The notes under the pieces: generated by a model
Databases searched by the model: none
Told to the model about the DNA's origin: nothing
The model's input: only the letters and a program-made list of their open reading frames with translations
Made by a program: the position numbers and the translations under genes
Part shown: positions 51,264 through 60,364 of the stretch, one piece after another
Layout: each line of letters opens with the position of its first letter
Position numbering within the stretch: position 1 is the stretch's first letter
Assembly (NCBI GenBank): GCA_050946535.1
Contig: JBMNUZ010000001.1
Location: forward strand, 186,001 to 250,000
Reading direction: 5' to 3'
DNA from: RUG708 sp050946535
Lineage (GTDB): Bacteria > Bacillota > Clostridia > Peptostreptococcales > Anaerovoracaceae
DNA: 64,000 bases

Positions 51264-51668
51264 ATGATACTTTTTGCATGCGTCGACGACGGGATGGGTA
51301 TGATGTTCAACCACAGACGCCAGAGCAGCGACAGGATCCTGCGCATCAGAATGCTGAGCATTGCGGCTGGGCACAAGTTCTGGATGAATCGGTATACGGC
51401 GTCTCAGTTCGACGCCGATGACAACGTCAGTGTCAGCGAAAATCCGCTTGAAGACGCTGGCAGCGGCGATTTCTGCTTCGTCGAGAATATTCACGCGGCG
51501 GACGCGGCCGGCAGGATAGAGAAAATATATCTTTACAGATGGAACAGGGCTTATCCGTCGGATTTTAAATTCGATATAGATCTTTCGGAGTACACGCTTC
51601 AGAGCACGGTGGATTTCGCGGGCAGTTCGCACGAAAAAATCACGGAGGAAGTTTACGTTCGGAAGTGA
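51264..51668 (+). CDS. conserved small protein of unknown function
   Basis: 134 residues. Opens MILFACVDDGMGMMFNHRRQ and contains DFCFVENIHA, YRWNRAYPSDFKFDI and SSHEKITEEVYV. I recall close relatives in many Clostridia and Bacilli; some databases label them ribonuclease Z, but no metallo-beta-lactamase motif is present here, so I do not use that name. Co-transcribed with the flavodoxin gene (AGGAGGG precedes its ATG). Confidence 0.75.
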   Translation: MILFACVDDGMGMMFNHRRQSSDRILRIRMLSIAAGHKFWMNRYTASQFDADDNVSVSENPLEDAGSGDFCFVENIHAADAAGRIEKIYLYRWNRAYPSDFKFDIDLSEYTLQSTVDFAGSSHEKITEEVYVRK

Positions 51669-51905
51669 CGGACCCGCGGCGGGCGCGCAGGTGAATCTGC
51701 GCGCGGTGGAATTGCAATTTGTGATTGAATAAATCCCGGGCGTGAGTCGGATTTCGGAAATGGATGGTGCTGCATCGTCCGCACATTTGCATGAGTGGCG
51801 GAACCTGTATAAAGGAAAATAATGAAAAACGGCAGAATTACGAGCCGCTGTAAGCTGGTAAATTACTGTAAATAAATGTATAATTTTGATTCAGAACAAA
51901 AAGTC
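51669..51905. other. intergenic region with one hairpin
   Basis: About 235 bases. GCGCGCAG (51683-51690) and CTGCGCGC (51697-51704) form a hairpin just after the small gene, a possible weak terminator without a T run. Nothing else recognised before the TTGACA at 51906. Confidence 0.4.
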
Positions 51906-52145
51906 TTGACATTTATCACACTTTAATAGATACTAAATACATACATAGCTGATACAAAGCTATCACATATAAAGGGTAATATAAAGCTGTCAGTAAGGAA
52001 GACATAAAATATAAAAAGAACTGACAGCAAACCTGTTCCCCGCAGGTGGTATAAATTTGCAAAATACCTATAATCCCTTTGTAGAATAATAGAAAAATTG
52101 ACAGCGGAAAAGCAGAGTTCTCCCCAACTCTGCTTTTTCGTTTTT
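51906..52145 (+). ncRNA. candidate structured RNA or leader upstream of asnS
   Basis: Promoter-like TTGACA (51906-51911) with GATACT 17 bases on. Nested and side-by-side stems follow, drawn as a four-way junction: AAAGGG (51971-51976) with CCCTTT (52075-52080); GCTGTCAGT (51986-51994) with ACTGACAGC (52020-52028); ACCTG (52031-52035) with CAGGT (52043-52047), 7-base loop; GGTAT (52048-52052) with ATACC (52064-52068). An intrinsic terminator closes it (AAGCAGAGTT, loop CTCCCC, AACTCTGCTT, then TTT). This could be a small RNA of about 200 bases or an attenuated asnS leader. It does not match a T-box or any riboswitch I know. Confidence 0.45.
52107..52145 (+). terminator. rho-independent terminator before asnS
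   Basis: GAAAAGCAGAGTT (52107-52119), loop CTCCCC, AACTCTGCTTTTTC (52126-52139), more T residues after. It lies 110 bases upstream of asnS and would end the candidate RNA. Confidence 0.88.
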
Positions 52146-52254
52146 TGTGCACTTTATTTTTGTAAGCGTGACGGCAGGCAATTGACAGCCATGTTTGCCG
52201 GTGATACTCTGAATGAAATTGTTCGAATATATTATTTAAGACAGAGGTACAAAA

Positions 52255-53634
52255 GTGAAGAAAACAGAAATAAGTGAACTGCACCGCAGCAGTGCTGATT
52301 ATGCGGGACGTGTCATTGCGGTAAACGGATGGGTGAGAACGAACAGGTCGTCGGGGAAATTCGGATTTCTCGAGATAACCGACGGAAGCAGTTTCCGCGG
52401 CCTTCAGATAGTATATGAAGAAAAGTTTCTCGAAAACTTCGGCGAAATAGCCTCGCTTACTGCAGGATGCGCCGTCACGGCGGAGGGAACGCTTGCGCTT
52501 ACTCCTGAAGGGAAACAGCCGTTCGAGCTTAAGGCGTCGGACGTTACGATCGCAGCTCTGGCGGATAAGAGCTACCCGCTGCAGAAGAAAAGACACAGCA
52601 TGGAGTTCCTCCGCGAAATCGCGCATATCAGACCGAGGAGCAACACTTTTCAGGCTGTATTCAGGATAAGATCGCTGGCTGCTGCGGCGTGCCACAGGTT
52701 CTTCCAGGAGAGAGGCTTCGTATACGTAAACACGCCGATCATAACAGGAAGCGACGCAGAGGGCGCAGGAGAGATGTTCCAGGTGACGACGCTCGACCCT
52801 ATCGCCGGACCGGCTGCCGATTACAGCGGGGATTTCTTCGGCAAAAAAGCGTCTCTGTCGGTCAGCGGACAGCTCGAGGCGGAGGCGTTCGCCCTCGCGT
52901 TCGGAAAGGTCTATACTTTCGGACCTGCGTTCAGGGCTGAGGATTCCAATACTACGAGACATGCCGCCGAATTCTGGATGATCGAGCCCGAGATCGCTTT
53001 CGCCGATCTGAACGACGACATCGAGCTCGCCGAGGCCATGACCAAGTACATAATCAAAGATGTCCTGGAAAAAGCTCCGGCAGAGTACGAATTCATCGAA
53101 AAGCGCATCTCGAAGGGGATCGTCGGTAAACTCAGAAATGCGCTGGAAAAGAGTTTCAGCAGGATCACGTACACAGAGGCCGTCGAAATACTCCAGAAAG
53201 CGAATGAAGATTTCAAATATCCGGTCAGCTGGGGGATCGATCTTCAGACGGAGCACGAGCGCTTTCTGTCGGAAAAATATTTCGGAAATCCTGTCTTCGT
53301 AACCGATTATCCGAAAGACATCAAGGCATTCTACATGAGGCTGAACGACGACGGCAGGACCGTCGCGGCGTCAGACATGCTCGTGCCGGGCATCGGCGAA
53401 CTTATCGGCGGCAGCCAGAGGGAGGAACGCTTCGATGTCATCAGCTCGCGCATGAAGGAGCTCGGCATGGATCTTTCGGCGTACGACTGGTACCTCGATC
53501 TCAGAAAATACGGCGGCGTGAAGCATGCAGGCTACGGAATCGGCTTCGAGCGCCTGATCATGTACCTTACGGGAATGCTGAACATCAGAGATGTCATACC
53601 GTTCCCGAGGACGCCGGGAAACCTGGAATTTTAA
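52255..53634 (+). CDS. asnS: asparagine--tRNA ligase
   Basis: 459 residues from GTG 52255. N-terminal OB-fold anticodon domain (VIAVNGWVRTNRSSGKFGFL). Class II core: motif 1 region FFQERGFVYVNTPIITGSDA, AsnRS-type GAGEMFQVTTL, and motif 3 GYGIGFERLIMYLTGMLNIR followed by DVIPFPRTPGNLEF, diagnostic of AsnRS versus AspRS. Charges tRNA-Asn. The GAGGTAC upstream is a weak ribosome site. Confidence 0.97.
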   Translation: MKKTEISELHRSSADYAGRVIAVNGWVRTNRSSGKFGFLEITDGSSFRGLQIVYEEKFLENFGEIASLTAGCAVTAEGTLALTPEGKQPFELKASDVTIAALADKSYPLQKKRHSMEFLREIAHIRPRSNTFQAVFRIRSLAAAACHRFFQERGFVYVNTPIITGSDAEGAGEMFQVTTLDPIAGPAADYSGDFFGKKASLSVSGQLEAEAFALAFGKVYTFGPAFRAEDSNTTRHAAEFWMIEPEIAFADLNDDIELAEAMTKYIIKDVLEKAPAEYEFIEKRISKGIVGKLRNALEKSFSRITYTEAVEILQKANEDFKYPVSWGIDLQTEHERFLSEKYFGNPVFVTDYPKDIKAFYMRLNDDGRTVAASDMLVPGIGELIGGSQREERFDVISSRMKELGMDLSAYDWYLDLRKYGGVKHAGYGIGFERLIMYLTGMLNIRDVIPFPRTPGNLEF

Positions 53635-53655
53635 CAGAGAAGGGAACCAGAGAAC

Positions 53656-54336
53656 ATGGATGGAAAGACAATAAGGGCTGTGCTGTTCGATTTCGACGGT
53701 ACGATCATGGATACAAACGACCTCATAAACAAATCGTGGAGATACACGTTTGAAAACATAACCGGGGAAGTGCCGCCGGACGAAGTTATTTACAGCACAT
53801 ACGGCGAAATCCTCGCGGATACGATGAAGAAATTCTTCGGCGGAACGCCTGAGGAAGTGAAGAAAAACATAGAGATATACAGAAGCTATCATAAGGAACA
53901 CTTCGACGAAGAAATCCACCTGTTTCCGCACGTGAAAGAAATGCTTTCGGATCTTTCGAAAAGGGGATATAAACTGGCACTCGTCACTTCAAGGCTTGCA
54001 AACACTACGTACAGAGGACTCGATGATTTCGGAATAAAGGACGTGTTCGACGCGCTCGTGACAGCCAACGATACCGATATCCACAAGCCTGAGCCGGAAC
54101 CGGCGATACTGGCGCTGAGGAAGCTCGGAGTGAGTCCTGGAGAAGCCGTGATGATCGGAGATACGTGGCTCGACATGGAGTGCGCCCGCAGGGCAGGCGT
54201 CACGCCTGTGCTCGCGGGATGGAGCGAAGCGTACAAATACAGCAGCGAGAAGACGATGGGCAGACCCGATTATATAGTAGACAAGCCGGAAGACTTTCCC
54301 GATCTTCTCGAAAAGCTCAACAGCGGGAGAAAATGA
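53656..54336 (+). CDS. HAD-superfamily phosphatase (PpaX/Gph-like)
   Basis: 226 residues. Motif I VLFDFDGTIMDTND, motif II LVTSR, motif III Lys in HKPEPEPAI, motif IV IGDTWLDMECARRAG. The small helical cap and overall length resemble pyrophosphatase PpaX and phosphoglycolate phosphatase. Exact substrate unknown. It starts 22 bases after asnS and abuts the next gene, so the three form an operon. Confidence 0.85.
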   Translation: MDGKTIRAVLFDFDGTIMDTNDLINKSWRYTFENITGEVPPDEVIYSTYGEILADTMKKFFGGTPEEVKKNIEIYRSYHKEHFDEEIHLFPHVKEMLSDLSKRGYKLALVTSRLANTTYRGLDDFGIKDVFDALVTANDTDIHKPEPEPAILALRKLGVSPGEAVMIGDTWLDMECARRAGVTPVLAGWSEAYKYSSEKTMGRPDYIVDKPEDFPDLLEKLNSGRK

Positions 54337-55140
54337 ATGGGAATGGTTTTTGTTTCGGAGCTGGCGTGCAGCCAGCTGAAAGACGATCTGCGAAAGGCCG
54401 GCCACGAGGTTTTCGAGGTCCTGCCCGGAGATACCGTTTACAGCGCGATCGAATCTCATCCGGACATCTATATGTGCAAAACGAAGCGTACATTGGTAAT
54501 AGACGATTCTATAAGGACGAAGCCGGATATCAGGGAGATTTACGACCGCGAGATGGCGGAAAGACTCGAGGGGAATTCGGAAAATCCGCTCATACCGGCG
54601 ATGAGTACCGGCGGTGATACGGCGGTCGTCTTTCAGATGGGAAACATAGGACCGGAGTATCCGTTCGATGTCCCTTACAATGCGGTCTGCACCGGCAGGC
54701 ATTTCATACACAATCTCGAATATACGTCGCCTGCTCTCCTCGAAAGAGCACGCGCGGAAGGTCTCGAGCTCATCAACGTGAAGCAGGGGTATACAAAGTG
54801 CTCGTGCGTCGCAGCAGGCGGAGGCATCATTACTGCTGACCGCGGGATTTACAGAACGATAGAAGCCTACAACGGGATCCTGAAAGATGAAGGCGTTCCT
54901 GAAGAATGCATAGATATCCTTCTTATAGAGGAAGGACACGTTAAGCTCCCGGGATTCGACAGCGGATTCATAGGCGGTGCGAGCGGACAGGCTGGAAACA
55001 AGGTCTATTTCAACGGCGACCTGAGCGAGCACCCTGATTTTGAACGAATCGCGGAATTCATATGGAAACACGGCGCGGAACCCGTATGGTACAGCGGGGT
55101 TCCTCTGACAGATATTGGTTCGGTTGTCTGCATCGACTGA
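54337..55140 (+). CDS. DUF6873-like GME-fold protein
   Basis: 267 residues; the ATG directly follows the stop of the HAD gene. Repeated alpha/beta layout with MGMVFVSELACSQLKDDLRK, TKRTLVIDDSIRTKPDI, NVKQGYTKCSCVAAGGGIIT and DILLIEEGHVKLPGFDSGFI. The repeats and length suggest the guanidine-modifying-enzyme (pentein) fold. I recall this family named DUF6873, GME-fold. I cannot confirm the complete Cys-His-Asp/Glu catalytic set, so function is open. Confidence 0.7.
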   Translation: MGMVFVSELACSQLKDDLRKAGHEVFEVLPGDTVYSAIESHPDIYMCKTKRTLVIDDSIRTKPDIREIYDREMAERLEGNSENPLIPAMSTGGDTAVVFQMGNIGPEYPFDVPYNAVCTGRHFIHNLEYTSPALLERARAEGLELINVKQGYTKCSCVAAGGGIITADRGIYRTIEAYNGILKDEGVPEECIDILLIEEGHVKLPGFDSGFIGGASGQAGNKVYFNGDLSEHPDFERIAEFIWKHGAEPVWYSGVPLTDIGSVVCID

Positions 55141-55299
55141 ACCGGACAACGTGCGGAAAACGTACGAAAAATAACGGTAATTGTGATTATCTTATGCTCT
55201 GTGTTATTGAGAATCCTGATGTTTTGTAGTAATATTAAAGCGTTGTTAAATATCGCTGCAGAGCGGTAAACTGTTTGATTGTAAGAAAGGAAAGAGTTT

Positions 55300-56151
55300 A
55301 TGAAAAATTTCAAGAAGCTTGCTGTGGCAGTTCTCGCTGTCACCATGGCCATTTCAATGGCAGCATGCGGAAGCAGTTCAAGTTCATCGTCATCTTCGGC
55401 TTCGTCGGCAGGATCCGATTCTTCAGCCAGTGTTTCAGGCCAGACATTCAAGGCTGCTCTCGAGCCTACGTTCCCTCCGTTCGATACGACTGATTCGGAA
55501 GGAAATCTCGCTGGAATCGACGTAGACCTGGTAAACGCCATCGCAGAGTCCCAGGGCTTCAAGGTTGAGTGGGAAAACCTCCAGTTCGACGGTCTTATTC
55601 CTGCGCTTCAGTCCGGAAATGTAGACATCGTCGCATCTGGTATGAGCATCAACGAAGACAGAGAGAAACAGGTAGATTTCTCCGATCCTTATTACGATTC
55701 GGGCCTGGTTGTAGCAGTAAAGGCTGACAACACGACGATCAACAGCGAAGACGATCTTACCACGGACATGAAGGTCGCTGCACAGATCGGCACGACCGGA
55801 GCAGAGGAAGCTCAGAGACTCAAGGACGAAGGCAAGATCGCAGATGTAGTAATCCTGCCTCAGCTCGACACAGCGATGATGCAGCTGGTCAACGGAGACG
55901 TAGAGGCAGTCATCAACGATAAACCTGTAACCGAAGCGTATATTGCAAAGCAGGAAGGCAAGATCAAGATCGTAGGAGACACTATCAACGCAGACTCGTA
56001 CGGAATCGCTGTCCAGAAGGGAAACACGGCTCTCCTCAACGCAATCAATGCAGGCCTCAAGGAGATCAAGGACAACGGCACTTATGACCAGATCATAAGC
56101 CAGTGGTTCAGCGATACTTCAAGCCTCGCTGACAGCGGATCGGCCCAGTAA
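55300..56151 (+). CDS. amino-acid ABC transporter substrate-binding lipoprotein
   Basis: 283 residues. Lipobox SMAACG and a Ser-rich linker, then a polar-amino-acid binding domain: FKAALEPTFPPFDTTDSEGN, then GIDVDLVNAIAESQGFKVEW and SGMSINEDREKQVDFSDPYY, with QIGTTGAEEAQ later, all family 3 binding-protein hallmarks. Outer face of the membrane. Permease and ATPase genes follow after a terminator and a 265-base gap. AAAGGAAAG precedes the ATG. Confidence 0.94.
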   Translation: MKNFKKLAVAVLAVTMAISMAACGSSSSSSSSSASSAGSDSSASVSGQTFKAALEPTFPPFDTTDSEGNLAGIDVDLVNAIAESQGFKVEWENLQFDGLIPALQSGNVDIVASGMSINEDREKQVDFSDPYYDSGLVVAVKADNTTINSEDDLTTDMKVAAQIGTTGAEEAQRLKDEGKIADVVILPQLDTAMMQLVNGDVEAVINDKPVTEAYIAKQEGKIKIVGDTINADSYGIAVQKGNTALLNAINAGLKEIKDNGTYDQIISQWFSDTSSLADSGSAQ

Positions 56152-56192
56152 ACATTTTTACCATATTGAAACGAAAAAACAATCGCTTTTCA

Positions 56193-56224
56193 CGGTTCCG
56201 GCGCATGCCGGAACCGCTTTTTTG
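56193..56224 (+). terminator. terminator between binding protein and permease genes
   Basis: GGTTCCGGC (56194-56202), loop GCAT, GCCGGAACC (56207-56215), then GCTTTTTT. Partial read-through would give more binding protein than permease. Confidence 0.92.
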
Positions 56225-56416
56225 TATCTGAAACGCACGAAAAAAGACTTTTTCCGTGTGAATGCGGCTTGCAATTGCACATTTGGCGTACGAAAGCAAC
56301 AAATAATTGTCATGAATCATAAAAAGCTGTATAATGCTTGTTAGTTATGCAGTTCTGCGCCAAGCGCCTTTCTGCAGCGCAATTTTATTATTTTCAAAGA
56401 CAGAGGTTTATTGTAA

Positions 56417-57118
56417 ATGGACTATTTGACAGGTATTGTGACGGCGGCTCACGGTATCGGCATGACGCTTTACGTTACCGTGTGCGCGATCCTGATAGGT
56501 ATTGTGATAGGTCTTCTGATGGCCCTCATGAAGATGAGCCGCCATATCGTTCCGAAGATTATCGCAAATGTCTATATCGAAGTTGTCAGAGGCACGCCGC
56601 TCTTCGTTCAGATATTGATATTCGCATACGGCATACCTTATCTTGTCAGCTCACTTTCAGGAGGCAAGATAAGTTTCAACTGGGAGCCTATAGTGATCGT
56701 GGGTATTCTCGCGTGCGGCCTCAACAGCGGAGCCTATCTGGCTGAAATCATGAGAAGCGGGATCCAGGCCGTTGACAAAGGACAGAACGAAGCATCGAGG
56801 TCGCTCGGCCTTACGAGCGGGCAGACCATGAGATACGTCATTCTGCCTCAGGCCTTCAGAATCATACTTCCGGCTATGGCCAACGAATTCGTAACGCTTA
56901 TAAAGGAAACGTCCATACTTTCGTACATCGGAATCGTGGAAATCACCAGAGAGGGTATGCTCTGGGCGTCACGCGACTTCAAGTCGTTTCCGGCATATAT
57001 TGGCGTAGCCATAGTTTACATGTGCCTGACGATTCCTCTTTCGAGACTCGTGGCATATCTGGAGAAACGCATGGATCCTTCGGCACCTAAGATGAAGAAA
57101 AGAAAGCCTGGTATATAA
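56417..57118 (+). CDS. amino-acid ABC transporter permease
   Basis: 233 residues, HisM/GlnP type. About five helices; the EAA loop reads EASRSLGLTSGQTMRYVILP with QAFRIILPA after it. N-terminal GMTLYVTVCAILIGIVIGLL and YIEVVRGTPLFVQILIF are also characteristic. Abuts the ATPase gene. Confidence 0.95.
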   Translation: MDYLTGIVTAAHGIGMTLYVTVCAILIGIVIGLLMALMKMSRHIVPKIIANVYIEVVRGTPLFVQILIFAYGIPYLVSSLSGGKISFNWEPIVIVGILACGLNSGAYLAEIMRSGIQAVDKGQNEASRSLGLTSGQTMRYVILPQAFRIILPAMANEFVTLIKETSILSYIGIVEITREGMLWASRDFKSFPAYIGVAIVYMCLTIPLSRLVAYLEKRMDPSAPKMKKRKPGI

Positions 57119-57835
57119 ATGATAGAGATAAAGAATCTTGTAAAACGTTTCGGAGACAATGAAGTTTTAAAAGGTATAACCGAAACGATACACGACAACG
57201 AGGTTGTCTGCGTTATCGGGCCGTCGGGCTCCGGGAAAAGCACGTTCCTGAGATGCATAAATCTGCTTGAGGAACCTACTTCGGGCGAGATTTACCTCGA
57301 CGGAAAGCTTATAGAGGAAAAGTCGATAAACGAGACACGCGCCAGGATGGGAATGGTGTTCCAGCAGTTCAACCTCTTCCCGCACAAGACGGTTATGGGA
57401 AATCTTACGCTCGCCCCTATGAAGGTCAAGCACATGAGCAAAGAGGCAGCCGAAAAGAGAGCGCAGGAGCTTCTTGAAAAAGTAGGCCTCGGAGACAGAG
57501 GCTCGTCTTATCCTGCGGAGCTCTCAGGCGGCCAGCAGCAGCGTGTCGCTATAGCGAGAGCGCTTACGATGGATCCCGAAATAATGCTGTTCGACGAGCC
57601 TACATCGGCGCTCGACCCTGAGATGGTCGGAGAGGTTCTCGAGGTAATGAAGAACCTGGCGGCTCAGGGCATGACGATGGTCATCGTGACTCATGAGATG
57701 GGATTCGCAAGAGAAGCGGCGGACAGAGTGTTCTTTATGGATCAGGGCTATGTTATGGAACAGGGGACTCCCGATGAAATATTCGGCAATCCGCAGAATG
57801 AGAGGACAAAGAGTTTCCTCAGCAAGGTCCTCTGA
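57119..57835 (+). CDS. polar amino-acid ABC transporter ATPase
   Basis: 238 residues, GlnQ type. Walker A GPSGSGKSTFLRCIN, Q-loop MVFQQFNLFPHKTVMGNLTL, signature LSGGQQQRVAIARAL, Walker B IMLFDEPTSALDPEMVGEV, H-loop VTHEMGFAREAADRV. Starts immediately after the permease stop codon. Confidence 0.96.
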   Translation: MIEIKNLVKRFGDNEVLKGITETIHDNEVVCVIGPSGSGKSTFLRCINLLEEPTSGEIYLDGKLIEEKSINETRARMGMVFQQFNLFPHKTVMGNLTLAPMKVKHMSKEAAEKRAQELLEKVGLGDRGSSYPAELSGGQQQRVAIARALTMDPEIMLFDEPTSALDPEMVGEVLEVMKNLAAQGMTMVIVTHEMGFAREAADRVFFMDQGYVMEQGTPDEIFGNPQNERTKSFLSKVL

Positions 57836-57880
57836 GAATATTATCCTTATTTATTATCTTACAGAAGGGAGATCGTACGG

Positions 57881-59578
57881 GTGAAGATCAGATTCTGCGG
57901 CGCTGCCGATGGAGTTACCGGTTCGTGCCACCTTATTGAGACAGACAAGTACAAGTTCCTGCTGGACTGCGGCATGTTTCAGGGCGGACGCAAAAACGAA
58001 GAGAGAAACAAAATTCCGTTTCCTTTTAATCCAAGCGAAATCGATTTCGTGCTGCTGAGCCACGCTCACGTGGACCACTGCGGCAGACTGCCGCTCCTGG
58101 TAAAGCAGGGTTTCAGATCACAGGTGTACTGTACGGACGCGACCGCGGACCTCGCCGATCTGATACTGAGAGACAGCGCTTACATCAATCAGCGCGAGGT
58201 AGAGTACAGAAACAAGAAAAATCACAGACTCGGACGCAAGCTCGAGGATCCTGTATATACGATTAACGATGCGATCGAAGCCGTAAAATACCTTTCGCCT
58301 GTCTTTTACGGACAGAAAAAGGAAATACGCGACGGCATCACGGTCAGATTCAGCGAAGCCGGACACATGCTTGGCTCTTCAATAATCGAAATCTGGATAG
58401 ACGAGACACAGGAGGACGGGTCGACTGCGACCACGAAGCTCGTGTACAGCGGAGATCTCGGTACGTCGAACAGGCCGATCCTCAGGGATCCGAAACTCAT
58501 CGACACGGGCGACGTCGTCATAATGGAGACTACTTACGGAGACAGGCTGCATCCTACGGCCAAAAGCGGCGTCAAAGATCTAAGCGCAGCAGTGCAGAAG
58601 ACGATCAAGCGCGGAGGCACAGTGGTGATCCCGGCGTTTGCCGTCGGGAGGACTCAGGATATCCTGTACTATTTCAATCAGCTTTACGACGATGATCCGG
58701 ATTTCGCGAAGACGATGGAAGGCGTAAAGGTATACGTGGACAGTCCTATGGCCGAAGCGGCGACCGAAATTTTCAAAAAAAATGCACAGGTTTACGACGA
58801 AGAATCGCGTAAAATACTTATGTCGGGGAAGAACCCGATCAGTTTCGAGAATCTGGTATTCGTGAAGGATGTGTTCGAATCGCAGGCCCTGAATCACGAC
58901 ACGAGGCCCAAGGTCATAATTTCAGCGAGCGGAATGTGCGAAGCCGGCAGGATCAAGCATCATCTCAAGCATAACCTGTGGGATTCGCGCAACAGCATAG
59001 TTTTCGTCGGCTATCAGGCTGAAGGTACGCTTGGAAGATCGATCGTGGAAGGCGCGAAGGAAATAAAGATATTCGGAGAGCCTATCCACGTAGCCGCCGA
59101 AATATTCAACCTGAGAGGTTTTTCAGGCCACGCGGACCGCGACGGGCTTTTAAAATGGATATCTTCGTTCAGTCCGGCGCCTGGGAAGGTATTCCTGGTT
59201 CACGGAGAACAGGAATCAAAGAAATCTTTTGCTGAATATCTTGAGAAAAAAGCGGGTATTAAAGCAATTGCAGTCATGGGCGAGAGCACTGCCGATCTGA
59301 AATCCGGCGAGACGCTCAGCAGAGTCCATGCTGACAGCCAGGACGAAAAACTCGAAGAACTGATCAGACTTAGACAGAAACTTGCGAAAGTACACCACGG
59401 ACTGGAGCACATACTCTATACGACGACGCTTGCGGCCGACGAGAGTATGACGGAGGAACGCATGAATCAGATCGGCGAGATAATCAGCAGTCTCGAGAAG
59501 GACACGCTCAATCTGGGATCTGCCGTTACTGATTTCGGCGAACCGGGCGCATACGAGGCCGGCGCGGAGCAAAAATAG
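57881..59578 (+). CDS. beta-CASP metallo-beta-lactamase nuclease (CPSF/YSH1-like)
   Basis: 565 residues from GTG 57881, with AAGGGAG upstream. Metallo-beta-lactamase motifs: LLDCGMFQGGRKNEE, LLSHAHVDHCGRLPLL (HxHxDH) and YSGDLG. Beta-CASP motifs: METTYGDR, ISASGMCEAGRIKHHL and LRGFSGHADRDGL. The family contains RNA exo/endonucleases related to CPSF-73. The C-terminal 80 residues (LRQKLAKVHHGLEHILY) are a helical extension. Cytoplasmic RNA processing or decay is likely; target unknown. Confidence 0.9.
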   Translation: MKIRFCGAADGVTGSCHLIETDKYKFLLDCGMFQGGRKNEERNKIPFPFNPSEIDFVLLSHAHVDHCGRLPLLVKQGFRSQVYCTDATADLADLILRDSAYINQREVEYRNKKNHRLGRKLEDPVYTINDAIEAVKYLSPVFYGQKKEIRDGITVRFSEAGHMLGSSIIEIWIDETQEDGSTATTKLVYSGDLGTSNRPILRDPKLIDTGDVVIMETTYGDRLHPTAKSGVKDLSAAVQKTIKRGGTVVIPAFAVGRTQDILYYFNQLYDDDPDFAKTMEGVKVYVDSPMAEAATEIFKKNAQVYDEESRKILMSGKNPISFENLVFVKDVFESQALNHDTRPKVIISASGMCEAGRIKHHLKHNLWDSRNSIVFVGYQAEGTLGRSIVEGAKEIKIFGEPIHVAAEIFNLRGFSGHADRDGLLKWISSFSPAPGKVFLVHGEQESKKSFAEYLEKKAGIKAIAVMGESTADLKSGETLSRVHADSQDEKLEELIRLRQKLAKVHHGLEHILYTTTLAADESMTEERMNQIGEIISSLEKDTLNLGSAVTDFGEPGAYEAGAEQK

Positions 59579-59690
59579 AGAAGCAGCGCTTGAGTTCGCG
59601 GTTTCTCTGTGATATACTTCATCGGTAAATCTTGAATTTGCCGGCTTCTGTAAGTTATAGAGCAGATAGTGCCCGGCAGGAGGGTAATAT

Positions 59691-60317
59691 ATGGAAGTTG
59701 AGCTGAAGTACGGGATACCTGATCCCGCGATTATCGACAGCTTGTGGACTGAAGAAGTTTTCAGCGAATACGGATCGGTGGACAAGAACACTTCGATCCC
59801 TATGTCGGCGACTTATTACGACACCGAAGACAGAGATCTGCAGAAAGAAAAGGCAGCATTCAGAATCCGCAAAGAAGGAGACCAGCCGGTTGCTACGCTG
59901 AAATGGAACGACAGCGTACGCGAAGGCGTCTTCGAACGTGAGGAACTGAACATAAATCTCACGGAAGACGACGGCCCTGCGCCTGCCTTGTCAAAATTCG
60001 CAGAAAATGAAAGCGCAGCGGCGCTTATAGAAAAAGTAGGGGAAAAACCTCTCATTCCGGTTGTCGAAACGAATTTCACCCGGAAAATCATGAGAATAGA
60101 TACAGGGACGACGATATTCGAGGCCGATCTGGACGTCGGCACTATAGTAACGCCGGATAATAAGGACCTGGATATCTGCGAGCTCGAGATCGAATTGTAT
60201 TCGGGAAGCAGAGACGAGCTTGCGAAAATAGGAAAAGACCTTGCGAAACGCTTCGGTCTGGTTCCGGGCGTCAAATCAAAATATCAGCGCGGAATCGAAG
60301 CGTGCAGTGAAAAATAA
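59691..60317 (+). CDS. CYTH-domain protein (triphosphate tunnel metalloenzyme)
   Basis: 208 residues. The ExExK signature EVELK is at residues 2-6. Further conserved basic and acidic strands: AAFRIRKEGDQPVATLKWND, REELNIN, EADLDVGTIV and ELEIELYSG, and KSKYQRG at the end. The fold binds triphosphorylated substrates; members are adenylate cyclase-2, thiamine triphosphatase or inorganic triphosphatase. The latter activity is commonest in bacteria, but I cannot assign it. AGGAGGG precedes the ATG. Confidence 0.9.
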   Translation: MEVELKYGIPDPAIIDSLWTEEVFSEYGSVDKNTSIPMSATYYDTEDRDLQKEKAAFRIRKEGDQPVATLKWNDSVREGVFEREELNINLTEDDGPAPALSKFAENESAAALIEKVGEKPLIPVVETNFTRKIMRIDTGTTIFEADLDVGTIVTPDNKDLDICELEIELYSGSRDELAKIGKDLAKRFGLVPGVKSKYQRGIEACSEK

Positions 60318-60364
60318 ACAGTATATTCACACAAATTAATATATTTCAGGAGGAATAAAGACCA

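Noticed and set aside
51264..51668. Ribonuclease Z for the 134-residue protein
   Set aside because: The HxHxDH metal motif and the size of RNase Z are missing.
52031..52068. T-box riboswitch for asnS (GCAGGTGGTA resembles the T-box sequence)
   Set aside because: The full AGGGTGGNACCGCG box is absent, and the UGGU would not pair with the discriminator of tRNA-Asn; no specifier-loop structure was evident.
51916..53256. 446-codon open frame on the minus strand over asnS
   Set aside because: It lies opposite the well-supported asnS gene, shows no family motif and has the Arg/Ser-rich look of an antisense shadow.
53989..55149. 386-codon open frame on the minus strand over the HAD and DUF6873-like genes
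   Set aside because: Antisense shadow of two well-supported genes; no motif or ribosome site.
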